In this document: positions 35,034 through 43,609 of the stretch, piece by piece | Position numbering within the stretch: position 1 is the first letter of the stretch | How the letters are laid out: every line of letters begins with the position of its first letter | Source: Vescimonas sanitatis | GTDB taxonomy: Bacteria; Bacillota; Clostridia; Oscillospirales; Oscillospiraceae | Direction: 5' to 3' | Length of the DNA: 64,000 bases | Assembly (NCBI RefSeq): GCF_049060325.1 | Contig: NZ_JBMGPW010000006.1 | Coordinates: forward strand, 62,001-126,000 | Notes under the pieces: model-generated | What the model was told of the DNA's origin: nothing | Databases searched by the model: none | Seen by the model: the letters and a program-made list of their open reading frames with translations, nothing else | Made by a program: the position numbers and the translations under genes

Positions 35034-35061
35034 CACAGCCCATGCGAAAGCATGGGCTGTG
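35034..35061 (+). terminator. Hairpin ending the ABC operon
   Basis: CACAGCCCATGC, loop GAAA, and its complement. No T run follows, so termination may be weak. Confidence 0.5.
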
Positions 35062-35078
35062 GGCACATAGGGACTTGC

Positions 35079-35107
35079 TTGCGCTCGGCAGGCGGATATG
35101 CTATACT
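35079..35107 (+). promoter_or_regulatory. Promoter of pepD
   Basis: TTGCGC and TATACT with a 17-bp spacer, about 48 bp before the pepD start. Confidence 0.6.
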
Positions 35108-35154
35108 GAATGGGCGGCGCGGAGACCGCGGCCGCATGGGAAAGGAGTATCAAA

Positions 35155-36603
35155 ATGGCTGTTTTGAAAGGCTTGAAGCCAGAAAAGGTGTTCACATATT
35201 TTGAAAAGCTGTGCTCGGTGCCCCACGGCAGCGGCAACACGAAGATCATCAGCGATCTGTGCGTGGACTTTGCCAAGGAACTGGGACTGAAGTACCGGCA
35301 GGAGCCGTGCAACAACGTGGTGATCTGGCAGCCGGCGTCCCCCGGCTGCGAGAGCGCCGAGCCGATCATCCTGCAGGGCCACATCGACATGGTGTGCGCC
35401 AAGACCGACGACTGCACCAAGGACATGACCCGCGAGGGACTTGACCTGATGACCGACGGGGAGTGGGTCTGGGCGGACAAGACGTCGCTGGGCGGCGACA
35501 ACTGCATTGCCGTGGCCATGATCCTGGCGATCCTGTCGGATGATACGCTGGTGCATCCGCCCATCGAGGCGGTGTTCACCGTGGACGAGGAGGTGGGCAT
35601 GGACGGCGCCTTTGCGCTGGACTGCTCTGACCTGAAGGGCAAAAAACTGCTGAATTTGGACTCCGAGCTGGAGGGCGTGTTCACCGTGTCCTGCGCAGGC
35701 GGCATGCGCTCCGATTGCCTGCTGCCCGCAGCGCTGACCGATGCGGCGGGCATGGAGGGCTTCGGCATCACCGTGGCCGGCTTGCGGGGCGGTCACTCCG
35801 GTGCGGACATCCATCTGGGACGCGGCAGCGGCAACCGCCTCATGGGACGGGTACTGGCCACAGCGCTGGAGAAGTTCCCCGGCCTGCGGCTGGCGGCCTT
35901 CTCCGGCGGGCAGTTCGACAACGTGATCTGCTCCCGCTGCGATGCGGCGGTGGCGCTGCCCAAGGGCAGCGGCCGGGCGTTCGAAGCGTTTATTCGGGAG
36001 CTTGAGGGGGTGCTGAAGAACGAGTACGCCGTCACCGACCCCGATGTGACGCTGACCTGCGCGGCAGCGGAGACGGCAAAAGCCGTGTCCGCAGAGCGCA
36101 CCGTGACGCTGGTGCAGGCGCTGACGGCCATGCCGCATGGCGTGGAGGCTATGGACACGGATTTCCCCGGTCTGGTGCAGACCTCCCTGAATATGGGCGT
36201 GGTGAAGCTGGGCGGCGACGGACTGCACATCGCGTTCTCCATCCGGTCGTCCATCGCGTCCCGGAAGCTGATGCTGGCGCAGCGCGTGCGGGCTGTGGCG
36301 GCGCTGGCGGGCGGCACTGTGGCAGAGCGGGGCGTGTACCCCGGCTGGCAGTACAAGAGGGAGTCGCAGTTCCGGGATACGCTGCTGGCGGCGTATAAGG
36401 ATCTTACCGGTAAGGACGGCGTGGTGGAGGCCACCCACGGCGGTCTGGAGTGCGGATTGCTGATGGAGAAGATCCCCGGTCTGGACGCGGTGTCCATGGG
36501 GCCGGAGCTGCACGATGTACACTCCGTGCGGGAGCGGCTAAGCGTGCCCTCCACGGAGCGCACCTATGAACTGGTATGCGAGCTGCTGCGGCGCAGCTGT
36601 TGA
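35155..36603 (+). CDS. pepD: Aminoacyl-histidine dipeptidase (M20C)
   Basis: A 482-residue zinc dipeptidase that cuts Xaa-His and other dipeptides in the cytoplasm. Metal-site and catalytic segments are ILQGHIDMVCA, SLGGDNCIAVAM, VFTVDEEVGMDGA and the dimerisation-domain GGHSGADIHLGRG. The terminal EATHGGLECGLL and GPELHDVHSVRER complete the site. The ATG at 35155 has AAAGGAG; a start 15 codons earlier is unlikely. It lies between two transport operons and might use imported peptides, which is only inference. Confidence 0.93.
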   Translation: MAVLKGLKPEKVFTYFEKLCSVPHGSGNTKIISDLCVDFAKELGLKYRQEPCNNVVIWQPASPGCESAEPIILQGHIDMVCAKTDDCTKDMTREGLDLMTDGEWVWADKTSLGGDNCIAVAMILAILSDDTLVHPPIEAVFTVDEEVGMDGAFALDCSDLKGKKLLNLDSELEGVFTVSCAGGMRSDCLLPAALTDAAGMEGFGITVAGLRGGHSGADIHLGRGSGNRLMGRVLATALEKFPGLRLAAFSGGQFDNVICSRCDAAVALPKGSGRAFEAFIRELEGVLKNEYAVTDPDVTLTCAAAETAKAVSAERTVTLVQALTAMPHGVEAMDTDFPGLVQTSLNMGVVKLGGDGLHIAFSIRSSIASRKLMLAQRVRAVAALAGGTVAERGVYPGWQYKRESQFRDTLLAAYKDLTGKDGVVEATHGGLECGLLMEKIPGLDAVSMGPELHDVHSVRERLSVPSTERTYELVCELLRRSC

Positions 36604-36619
36604 ATGTGACAGAAAGCTG

Positions 36620-36644
36620 AGAGGCGGGGCTTTGCCCCGCCTCT
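36620..36644 (+). terminator. pepD terminator
   Basis: AGAGGCGGGGC, loop TTT, and its complement, followed by GTTATTTT. Confidence 0.8.
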
Positions 36645-36982
36645 GTTATTTTGCAGGATTGCCCGGCAGAAAATGCACTTCTTGCGGGGCGTTCCTGCAT
36701 AAAACAATTTAGCATTATGAATAGACCACCGCTAAAAAGTACCATGATACAGACAAAACTACGGATTTGCCGAAAGAAATGCTGACTAAGAAAAGCGGAA
36801 CGTCCGCACGGACGAGAAAATCGTTCCGCAGAAAAATGAAATTTTCCGCATTTAGATATTGCAAAAAGTTTACGCCTGCGATATAATGGCACCGTTGAAC
36901 ACCGCCGCGCCCGACCGGCCGGCGGAAAAAGCTGTTTTTCAGGAAGAGGAAAACAATTTATCTATCAATAAGGAGAAAGAAC
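36645..36982 (+). promoter_or_regulatory. Non-coding gap with the TRAP operon promoter
   Basis: No gene seen. TTGCAA (36859-36864) and TATAAT (36882-36887), 17 bp apart, form a strong promoter about 95 bp before the TAXI gene. Upstream, 36795-36829 holds nested inverted repeats (GCGGAACG/CGTTCCGC and CGTCCG/CGGACG) that could bind a regulator. Confidence 0.75.
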
Positions 36983-37987
36983 ATGAAAAAGTTTTTTGCA
37001 CTGGTTCTGGCGCTGGTCATGGCGCTGAGCCTGGTCGCCTGCGGCGACAAGAAGGATGACAGCGGCGATGTGACCGCTGAGCATACCGACACCACCACCG
37101 TGGCCGTGGGCGCGGTGATCCTGGCCCGCGACGACGTGTCCAGCGATGACGTGTACAAGTTCGTGGCGGACATCTTCGACAACGCCGCGTCCCTGACCAC
37201 CAGCCACGCCAAGTACGGCGAGCTGAGCCTGGAGTACGGCGCTTCCATCACCTCCGTGCCCTATCACCCCGGCGCTGCCAAGTACTTCTCCGAGAAGGGC
37301 TTTGAGGTCGCATCCGTCAAGGACGGCGCCGGCAACACCGACTCCCGCAACCTGCGCTTCGTCACCGGCGGCGAGTCCGGCACCTACTACGCCTTCGGCT
37401 CCGTCATCGCCCAGCACGCCACCAACAACGCGGGCATCAACGTGGTCGGTCTGGTGGGCAACGGCTCTCAGGCCAACGTGCAGGAGTTGGTGGACGGCAC
37501 CGCTGACTTCGCGTTCTGCCAGTCCGACGTGATGGCCTACGCCTACAACGGTACCAACCTGTTCGAGAGCAAGGTCGAGGGCTTCTCCACCGTGGCCGCC
37601 CTGTACATGGAGCAGGTGCAGATCGTCACCACCAACGCCAGCATCAAGACCGTGGCTGACCTGGCCGGCAAGTCCGTGTCCATCGGCGCTCCCGGTTCCG
37701 GCGTGTACTTCAACGCCATTGACGTCCTGGGTGCTTACGGGCTGACCGAGGACGACATCAAGCCCACCTACCAGTCCTTCAGCGACAGCGCCGACGCCCT
37801 GAAGAACGGCCAGATCGACGCCGCCTTCATCGTGGCCGGTGCCCCCACCACCGCTGTGACCGACCTGGCCACCACCAAGGATACCTACCTGGTCAGCCTG
37901 GACAGCGAGCACATCGCCAAGCTGCTGGAGACCTCCGACTATTACACCGAGACCGTCATCGCCAAGGACGTGTACTTCGGCGACTAA
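36983..37987 (+). CDS. TAXI-family TRAP substrate-binding lipoprotein, apparently circularly permuted
   Basis: A 334-residue lipoprotein (signal ending LSLVAC, Cys20) that binds a solute for the TRAP permease encoded next. Family motifs are all present but in a rotated order. Residues about 38-112, with TTVAVGAVILARDD, DVYKFVADIFDN and VPYHPGAAKYFSEKGFE, look like the normal C-terminal end of TAXI proteins. Residues about 124-334, with LRFVTGGESGTYYAFGS, SDVMAYAYNGT, VSIGAPGSG and NGQIDAAFIVAGAPT, look like the normal N-terminal and middle part, and the protein stops where the rotated piece would begin. The frame is continuous and the gene has a promoter and AAGGAGAAAG, so it looks functional. 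Confidence 0.88.
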   Translation: MKKFFALVLALVMALSLVACGDKKDDSGDVTAEHTDTTTVAVGAVILARDDVSSDDVYKFVADIFDNAASLTTSHAKYGELSLEYGASITSVPYHPGAAKYFSEKGFEVASVKDGAGNTDSRNLRFVTGGESGTYYAFGSVIAQHATNNAGINVVGLVGNGSQANVQELVDGTADFAFCQSDVMAYAYNGTNLFESKVEGFSTVAALYMEQVQIVTTNASIKTVADLAGKSVSIGAPGSGVYFNAIDVLGAYGLTEDDIKPTYQSFSDSADALKNGQIDAAFIVAGAPTTAVTDLATTKDTYLVSLDSEHIAKLLETSDYYTETVIAKDVYFGD

Positions 37988-38013
37988 ATCCTTAGCAGAG
38001 AATTGACGCTTTT

Positions 38014-38048
38014 CGAGGCTACGGCGGGGTTTCCCGCCGTAGTCCTCG
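38014..38048 (+). repeat. Intercistronic hairpin between the TAXI and permease genes
   Basis: CTACGGCGGG, loop GTTT, CCCGCCGTAG, with flanking CGAGG/CCTCG. No T run. Similar in position to the hairpin after the DUF3798 gene, probably allowing more binding protein than permease. Confidence 0.6.
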
Positions 38049-38082
38049 CGCTATTCTGTAATCTTCAGGGAGAGAAACGACT

Positions 38083-40152
38083 ATGAGCATCGACAAGAAA
38101 AAACCGGATACCAGCCCGGCCGACGGCGTCAATACCGCCGCGGACGAGGCCCCGGATCTGGACGCGGTCATGCGTAAATATGACCGTGAATCCGCCACCC
38201 GCCTGTGGGAGGGTACGCCCCAGCTGATCATCCGCATCCTCATGGCCGCGTTCGGTCTGTTCTGCATCGGCATGACCCTGTTTTCCAAGGCCATGCCCGA
38301 GATCCGGCTCACCATGTTCGTGGGCTGCATCATTATCATCGGCTTCCTGACCTACCCCGCCAGCAAGCACCACGTCAGGGTCAACTACCTGCCCTGGTAC
38401 GATATCGTGCTGATGGTGGTGGGCGCGGCCTGCTTCTTCTACTTCGCGCTGAACGCCATGACGCTGGTGCGCCTGTCCACCCGTATCGAGACGGTCCACG
38501 TCATCATCGGCGTGGTGGGTATCCTGATCCTGATGGAGCTGTGCCGCCGCTGCGTGGGTCTGCCTATTCTGTGCGTGGCCGGCGTGCTGATCGTGTACGC
38601 GTTCATCAACCAGCTGAGCTACGCCGGCGCGGTGAACGGTACCACCCTGTATGACGCGCTGAAAACCATCATCTACAAGCTGTTCTACACCACCTCCGGC
38701 GTCATCGGCACGCCCATCAACGTGTGCTATACCTACATCGTTCTGTTCATCATCTTCGGCGCGTTCCTGGAGCGCACCGGCATCGCCAACTTCTTCATCA
38801 GCTTTGCCAACCGTCTGGCTGGCTGGTCCAGCGGCGGCCCGGCGAAGGTGGCTGTTATCAGCTCCGCCCTGTGCGGCATGGTGTCCGGCTCCTCCGTGGG
38901 CAACACCGTCACCACCGGTTCCTTCACCATCCCCATGATGAAGAAGACCGGCTACAAGCCCGAGTTCGCCGGCGCCGTCGAGGCCGCGGCCTCCACCGGC
39001 GGCCAGATCATGCCCCCCATCATGGGTGCGGCGGCCTTCCTCATGGCCGAGTACATGAAGCTGCCCTACGCCCAGGTGGCCGTCAAGGCCATCCTGCCCG
39101 CGCTGCTGTACTTCACCGGGATCTTCATCGCCGTCCATCTGGAGGCCAAGAAGCTGGGCCTGAAGGGCGTTCCCCGCGAGGAGCTGCCTGCGTGGCGTCT
39201 GCTGGTCCGTGACTGCTACCTGATCATTCCCCTGATCCTGCTGGTGTGGCTGGTGTCCTCCGGCAGCAAGACCATGTCCCACTCCGCGGCCTATTCCATT
39301 CTGGCCGCCATTGCCGTGGGCTTCGTCAATTTCTTCCTGCAGGGCAAGCGCGGTGAGGGCGACACCCAGCCCATGACGACCGGCAAGGCGCTGGGTAATG
39401 CCGGCAAGCGCTCCTTCTTCTCCGCGGTGGAGTCTCTGGAAGCCGGTTCCCGCGGCGCTATCACCGTGGCCGTGGCCTGCAGCATGGCGGGCATCATCGC
39501 CGGCTGTATCACCGTCACCGGCCTGGCCTCCATCCTCATCAACGCCATCGTCCAGCTGGCGGGCAACGCCACCATCGTCGGCCTGGTGCTGACCATGCTG
39601 TGCTGTATCGTCCTGGGCATGGGCGTGCCCACCACGGCCAACTACTGCATCATGGCCTCCACCTGCGCGCCCATCCTCATTCAGCTGGGCTTCCCGCTGG
39701 TGGCCGCCCACTTCTTCGTGTTCTACTTCGGCATCGTGGCGGATATCACGCCCCCTGTGGCTCTGGCGGCCTACGCCGGCTCGGCCATCGCCAAGTCCGA
39801 CCCCATGAAGACCGGCATCAACGCCACCAAGCTGGCCATCGCCGCCTTTATCGTGCCGTACATCTTCGCCTACAGTCCGGCGCTGCTGTTTGAAAACATC
39901 TCCGGCTGGTGGGAGGTGGCGCAGATCTGCGTCAGTGCCCTGTTGGGCATCTTTGCCATCGCGGCGTCCCTGAACGGCCATCTGTATAAGAAGGTCCACT
40001 GGGTGCTGCGTATCGTCCTGGCCGTCGGCGGCCTGGGCATGATGATCCCCGGCACGCTCACCGACGTGGTCGGCCTGGTGCTGGTGGCGGCGGTCATCGC
40101 CTACCAGAAGATCAGCGCCAAGAAGCACGGCGGCCCCGTGGTGACGGCCTGA
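38083..40152 (+). CDS. TRAP transporter fused permease (DctQ-DctM type)
   Basis: A 689-residue membrane protein combining the small four-helix DctQ-like part (about residues 45-175) and the large DctM-like part. This is the usual form in TAXI-type TRAP systems, which use a sodium gradient for uptake of organic acids or other solutes. The DctM motif SGSSVGNTVTTGSFTIP and the following AAASTGGQIMPPIMG are clear. It lies about 95 bp after the TAXI gene, separated by a hairpin. The substrate is unknown. Confidence 0.93.
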   Translation: MSIDKKKPDTSPADGVNTAADEAPDLDAVMRKYDRESATRLWEGTPQLIIRILMAAFGLFCIGMTLFSKAMPEIRLTMFVGCIIIIGFLTYPASKHHVRVNYLPWYDIVLMVVGAACFFYFALNAMTLVRLSTRIETVHVIIGVVGILILMELCRRCVGLPILCVAGVLIVYAFINQLSYAGAVNGTTLYDALKTIIYKLFYTTSGVIGTPINVCYTYIVLFIIFGAFLERTGIANFFISFANRLAGWSSGGPAKVAVISSALCGMVSGSSVGNTVTTGSFTIPMMKKTGYKPEFAGAVEAAASTGGQIMPPIMGAAAFLMAEYMKLPYAQVAVKAILPALLYFTGIFIAVHLEAKKLGLKGVPREELPAWRLLVRDCYLIIPLILLVWLVSSGSKTMSHSAAYSILAAIAVGFVNFFLQGKRGEGDTQPMTTGKALGNAGKRSFFSAVESLEAGSRGAITVAVACSMAGIIAGCITVTGLASILINAIVQLAGNATIVGLVLTMLCCIVLGMGVPTTANYCIMASTCAPILIQLGFPLVAAHFFVFYFGIVADITPPVALAAYAGSAIAKSDPMKTGINATKLAIAAFIVPYIFAYSPALLFENISGWWEVAQICVSALLGIFAIAASLNGHLYKKVHWVLRIVLAVGGLGMMIPGTLTDVVGLVLVAAVIAYQKISAKKHGGPVVTA

Positions 40153-40165
40153 CCCCATTTGAAGC

Positions 40166-40202
40166 AAAAGCATCCCCGCACACCGTGCGGGGATGCTTTT
40201 TT
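40166..40202 (+). terminator. TRAP operon terminator
   Basis: AAAAGCATCCCCGCAC, loop ACC, and its complement ending in six T. Confidence 0.9.
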
Positions 40203-40257
40203 ACACTATGTTCATACATTTCCACACATTTTGCCTAAAGTGCATAGTACGGGCATC

Positions 40258-40286
40258 TTGCAAAAACTGTCTGAATTCGGTATGAT
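40258..40286 (+). promoter_or_regulatory. Promoter of the TetR-CrtO-glycosyltransferase operon
   Basis: TTGCAA and TATGAT, 17 bp apart, followed after about 30 bp by AGAGAGGAG. Confidence 0.65.
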
Positions 40287-40323
40287 ACAGGCGGTAAGGC
40301 AGTTTTTGCACAAAGAGAGGAGC

Positions 40324-40896
40324 ATGGACATGGCACAGACCACAAAAAACGCCATTCGCAAGGGCTTTCTGGACCTGCTGGAGCAGCGGCCGCTGGATAA
40401 GATCTCCGTGGTGGACATCGCAGATCACTGCGGCGTGAACCGGAATACGTTTTATTACTACTACTGCGACATCTACGCCCTGGTGCGCGAGGTGCTGGAG
40501 ACGGAGCTGGACCGCGTCCTCAACGCACCACCCCTCTGCACCAGCTGGTACCAACTGATGATGCGGGTGGCGGCGTTCATGCGCGCCAACCGCCGCGCGG
40601 TCTACCACCTGTACCAGTCCAGCCAGCGCGACCTGCTGGAGCGCGAGTATTACCAGGTGGTCTACGGTGCCGTGGAGGATCTGGTGCGCCGCACGGCGGA
40701 GGACCTGCCGGTGGCGGAGACGGATGTGCAGTCCATCGCGGCGCTGTATACGGCCACGCTGGTGGGCCTGCTGCAAAGCTGGCTGCACTACGGCATGAAG
40801 CACGATGAGGAACAGTTCGTGGAGCGCGTCACCCGCCTGACGGAGGGCACGCTGCGCTACGCGCTGGAGCGCAGCTGCGGGGGGGAGAAGGCGTGA
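40324..40896 (+). CDS. TetR/AcrR-type transcriptional regulator
   Basis: A 190-residue repressor-type protein. The N-terminal helix-turn-helix reads ISVVDIADHCGVNRNTFYYY, typical of TetR proteins, and the C-terminal helical domain resembles the DhaS-like group. The start could be the ATG at 40324 or the one at 40330; the second is better spaced from AGAGGAG. It overlaps the next gene by four bases, so it probably controls its own operon of acyltransferase and glycosyltransferase. Confidence 0.85.
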   Translation: MDMAQTTKNAIRKGFLDLLEQRPLDKISVVDIADHCGVNRNTFYYYYCDIYALVREVLETELDRVLNAPPLCTSWYQLMMRVAAFMRANRRAVYHLYQSSQRDLLEREYYQVVYGAVEDLVRRTAEDLPVAETDVQSIAALYTATLVGLLQSWLHYGMKHDEEQFVERVTRLTEGTLRYALERSCGGEKA

Positions 40897-41405
40897 GCGG
40901 CTTCTGGAAATGCGTCCTGTACGCGGCGGCGCTGGCCCTGCTGGCGCACCCGCTGGGTCAGGCGATCCCCGGTCCCTTTGACCCGGAGAAGCGGCCCTTC
41001 CGCAGCCGGAAATGGGAGCAGAACGGCCGCATCTACACCAAATTGGCCATCGATAAGTGGAAGAAGCTGGTGCCGGACATGAGCCGCATCCTGCCGGACA
41101 TGGTGAAGAAGGAACTGCCCGGCAGCGGCGCCGTGACGGCGGATCAGGCCGCGGCGCTGGTGCAGGAGACGTGCCGCGCGGAGCTGGTCCACGGGGCCTC
41201 CTGTTTGCTGGGCCTGGCGTTTCTGTGGCTGTGGCCCGGCTGGGGCGGCGCGATCGTGCTGGCGGTGTGGGTGCTGCTGGCCAATCTGCCCTTTATTCTG
41301 ATACAACGCTACAACCGCCCCCGGCTCATGCGCCTGGCGGCGCTGCTGCGAAAGCGAGCGCAGCGGAAAGGAGAGCAAAATGCGCGTACTGATCCTGACC
41401 TGTAA
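40893..41405 (+). CDS. CrtO-like membrane acyltransferase
   Basis: A 170-residue protein with a GTG start, a hydrophobic N-terminus and a hydrophobic pair near residues 108-135. The patterns FRSRKWEQNGRIYTKLAIDKWKK, split here as FRSRKWEQNG and KLAIDKWKKLVPD, then QETCRAELVHG and NLPFILIQRYNRPRL, match the glycosyl-diaponeurosporenoate acyltransferase (CrtO) family. No carotenoid genes are near, so the acceptor is more likely a glycolipid made by the next gene. It overlaps its neighbours by 4 and 26 bp. Confidence 0.72.
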   Translation: MSGFWKCVLYAAALALLAHPLGQAIPGPFDPEKRPFRSRKWEQNGRIYTKLAIDKWKKLVPDMSRILPDMVKKELPGSGAVTADQAAALVQETCRAELVHGASCLLGLAFLWLWPGWGGAIVLAVWVLLANLPFILIQRYNRPRLMRLAALLRKRAQRKGEQNARTDPDL

Positions 41406-42489
41406 CACCGGCGGCGGGCACAACGCCGTAGCCGCCGCCCTGCGTGACAGCCTCCAACGCTGCGGCGCGTCCTGCGACGTGATGGACGGCTTGGGCTTCA
41501 TCTCCAAAAAGGCCTCCAAATTCGTTTCCAAGTGGCACACCCGGTTCTACCGCCGGTATCCCAAGCTCTACAAGGCGGGCTATATGTCCGCCGAGGGCGA
41601 CAAGGAGATGGACCGGCGCGACGGCCCGGTGTACCGCTATATTGCCCGCGGTGCTCGCCGTCTGGGCCGCACGCTGCAAAGCGGCGGCTACGATGCCGTT
41701 GTCTGCGTCCACGTGATCCCCGCCATGATGATGACGGCGCTGAAGCAGGCGTGGAGCGCCTGCCCGGTGTTCTGCTTCGTGGCCACGGACTATACCTGCA
41801 GCCCCACGGTAGGTGCCTGCACCCCGGATATCTGCGTCATTCCCCATCAGGAGCTGGCCGACGAGTTCGTCAGCTGCGGCATCGCCCGCGATACCCTTCT
41901 GCCCGCCGGCATTCCCGTGCGTTCCGCCTTCCGCGAGCATGGCGATAGAGCCGCGGCGCGGAGAGCTCTGGGCCTGCCGGAGACCGGCCGCCACATCGTC
42001 CTCATGTCCGGCAGCATCGGCTGCGGCCCCATGGGCGACGTGGCGGAGGACCTGGATATGCGTATGGCCGACGGCGACTTTGCCACGGTGCTGTGCGGCA
42101 GCAACAAGCAGATGCGCTATGCCCTGGAGCTGCGCCGCCTGTACCGCGTGGAGGCTGTGGGCTTTACCACCCAGGTGCAGCTGTACATGGACAGCGCGGA
42201 CGTGCTGGTCAGCAAGCCCGGCGGCATCAGCATCACCGAGGCCGGCACCCGCGGCGTGCCGCTGCTGCTGGCGGATATGGTGGGCGGCTGCGAAACGCGG
42301 AACGAGGCGTTCTTCACCGCCCACGGCTGGGCGGCCTCCTGCCCGCCGGACAACATGGCCGCGTCGGCCCTGGCCTTTCTGGAGGACAAACAGCAGCGTC
42401 AGGCCATCACCGCTGCCCAGAGCCGCGATTTCGACGGCCTGGCCGCCGACCGTGTGGCCGCCGCCGTCCTCGCCCGCTGCAGGAAATGA
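41380..42489 (+). CDS. MGDG-synthase/UgtP-like glycosyltransferase
   Basis: A 369-residue GT28-type enzyme. The N-terminal domain shows LILTCNTGGGHNAVAAAL, the lipid-associating MGDG-synthase motif. The C-terminal domain shows SGSIGCGPMG and the nucleotide-sugar site VSKPGGISITEAGTRGVPLLL. Such enzymes add sugar to diacylglycerol at the inner membrane face. It overlaps the CrtO-like acyltransferase gene by 26 bp, suggesting that both act on the same glycolipid. Confidence 0.88.
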   Translation: MRVLILTCNTGGGHNAVAAALRDSLQRCGASCDVMDGLGFISKKASKFVSKWHTRFYRRYPKLYKAGYMSAEGDKEMDRRDGPVYRYIARGARRLGRTLQSGGYDAVVCVHVIPAMMMTALKQAWSACPVFCFVATDYTCSPTVGACTPDICVIPHQELADEFVSCGIARDTLLPAGIPVRSAFREHGDRAAARRALGLPETGRHIVLMSGSIGCGPMGDVAEDLDMRMADGDFATVLCGSNKQMRYALELRRLYRVEAVGFTTQVQLYMDSADVLVSKPGGISITEAGTRGVPLLLADMVGGCETRNEAFFTAHGWAASCPPDNMAASALAFLEDKQQRQAITAAQSRDFDGLAADRVAAAVLARCRK

Positions 42490-42494
42490 CCCCA

Positions 42495-42525
42495 GCGCCC
42501 ACGGCGGCAGCCGTGGGCGCCTTCT
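42495..42525 (+). terminator. Glycosyltransferase operon terminator
   Basis: GCGCCCACGG, loop CGGCAG, and its complement, followed by a T-containing run. Confidence 0.65.
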
Positions 42526-42550
42526 TTGCGCTTTTTGTACGGCGTCCCTC

Positions 42551-42579
42551 TTGCATTTCGCGCAAACTGTCGGTATACT
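42551..42579 (+). promoter_or_regulatory. Promoter of the small alarmone synthetase
   Basis: TTGCAT and TATACT with a 17-bp spacer, about 100 bp before the start. Confidence 0.7.
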
Positions 42580-42682
42580 TGTTAAAGAAATATCGATTTG
42601 TTCACAGGCAGGTCATATTCGTATAGTAGGATGAAACTGCGGCCCCGGACGTGGGCTGCGGCCGAAAGGAGGGCGTCTGCCC

Positions 42683-43369
42683 ATGATGATCGAAAAAAGC
42701 GGTACCATCCGCCTGCGGGACATTCCCACCGCCGCGGGCCTTTCCCCGAAGGAGCAGGAGCTGGCGGCGGGCATGGTGCGGGTGACGCACCTGTACCGCA
42801 GTGCGCTGAAGGTAGCCGTAACGCAGATGGAGATCCTGGACGAGGAGTTCGCCCGTCTGTATGACCACTCGCCCATCCACCACATCGAATACCGTATCAA
42901 GACGCTGGACAGCATCATCGACAAGCTGCGCCGCCGGGGCCTGGAGGTCAGCATCGACAACATCTACGCCCACATCCAGGACGTGGCCGGTATCCGCGTC
43001 ATCTGCAACTATCTGGACGATATCTACTACCTGCGCTCCCTGCTCACCCGCAGCGAGTCCTATACCGTCCTCCGCGAGGTGGACTATATCAAGGAGCCCA
43101 AGGACACCGGCTACCGCAGCCTGCACCTGATCGTCAACGTGCCCATCGTCATCAGCGAGGGCACCATGGTCCTGCCGGTGGAGATCCAGCTCCGCACCAT
43201 CGCCATGGATATGTGGGCCAGTCTGGAGCACGAGCTGCGGTATAAATCCGACCGCAAATTCACCCAGCAGGATGCCGCCCGCCTGCGCCTGTGCTCCGAC
43301 GCCATCAGCGAGATCGACCGGGAGATGCAGGATATCTACCAGGGCAACGAACCCCAATACCACGCCTGA
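42683..43369 (+). CDS. Small alarmone synthetase (RelQ/YjbM-type GTP pyrophosphokinase)
   Basis: A 228-residue single-domain (p)ppGpp synthetase. The RelA/SpoT synthetase motifs are present: EYRIKTLDSIIDKLRRR, the QDVAGIRVIC metal-site block, KEPKDTGYRSLHLIV and VEIQLRTIAMDMWASLEHEL. No hydrolase, TGS or ACT domain is attached, so this is a small alarmone synthetase rather than full RelA. AAGGAGG lies before the ATG pair. It has its own promoter and terminator. Confidence 0.92.
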   Translation: MMIEKSGTIRLRDIPTAAGLSPKEQELAAGMVRVTHLYRSALKVAVTQMEILDEEFARLYDHSPIHHIEYRIKTLDSIIDKLRRRGLEVSIDNIYAHIQDVAGIRVICNYLDDIYYLRSLLTRSESYTVLREVDYIKEPKDTGYRSLHLIVNVPIVISEGTMVLPVEIQLRTIAMDMWASLEHELRYKSDRKFTQQDAARLRLCSDAISEIDREMQDIYQGNEPQYHA

Positions 43370-43373
43370 ACAC

Positions 43374-43400
43374 AAAAGACCGGCCCCGCCGGTCTTTTTT
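43374..43400 (+). terminator. Terminator of the alarmone synthetase gene
   Basis: AAAAGACCGGC, loop CCC, and its complement ending in six T. Confidence 0.88.
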
Positions 43401-43476
43401 CGTCCCCCGCCAAGGCCCATAACTTCCCCTTATACCTCCCACACAGATTTTTTATGCCAACATCTGGATATTCCCG

Positions 43477-43505
43477 TTGCCTTTCGCGACACTTTCTGGT
43501 AAGAT
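43477..43505 (+). promoter_or_regulatory. Promoter of the surface protein gene
   Basis: TTGCCT and TAAGAT with a 17-bp spacer, about 105 bp before the start. Confidence 0.55.
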
Positions 43506-43609
43506 GGTCGTACAACAGAGCCTGCACGCAAAAAAACTTTCCCAACAAGAAATTTTGCGGCACACAGGCCCGGGAGAGAAATATGTGAGCCATAGAAGGA
43601 GGAACCGCC

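Noticed and set aside
38065..40173. A 702-codon open frame antisense to the TRAP permease gene
   Set aside because: It mirrors the codon pattern of the real gene, is rich in His/Gly/Gln/Asp, and shows no family motif. High GC makes such shadows common.
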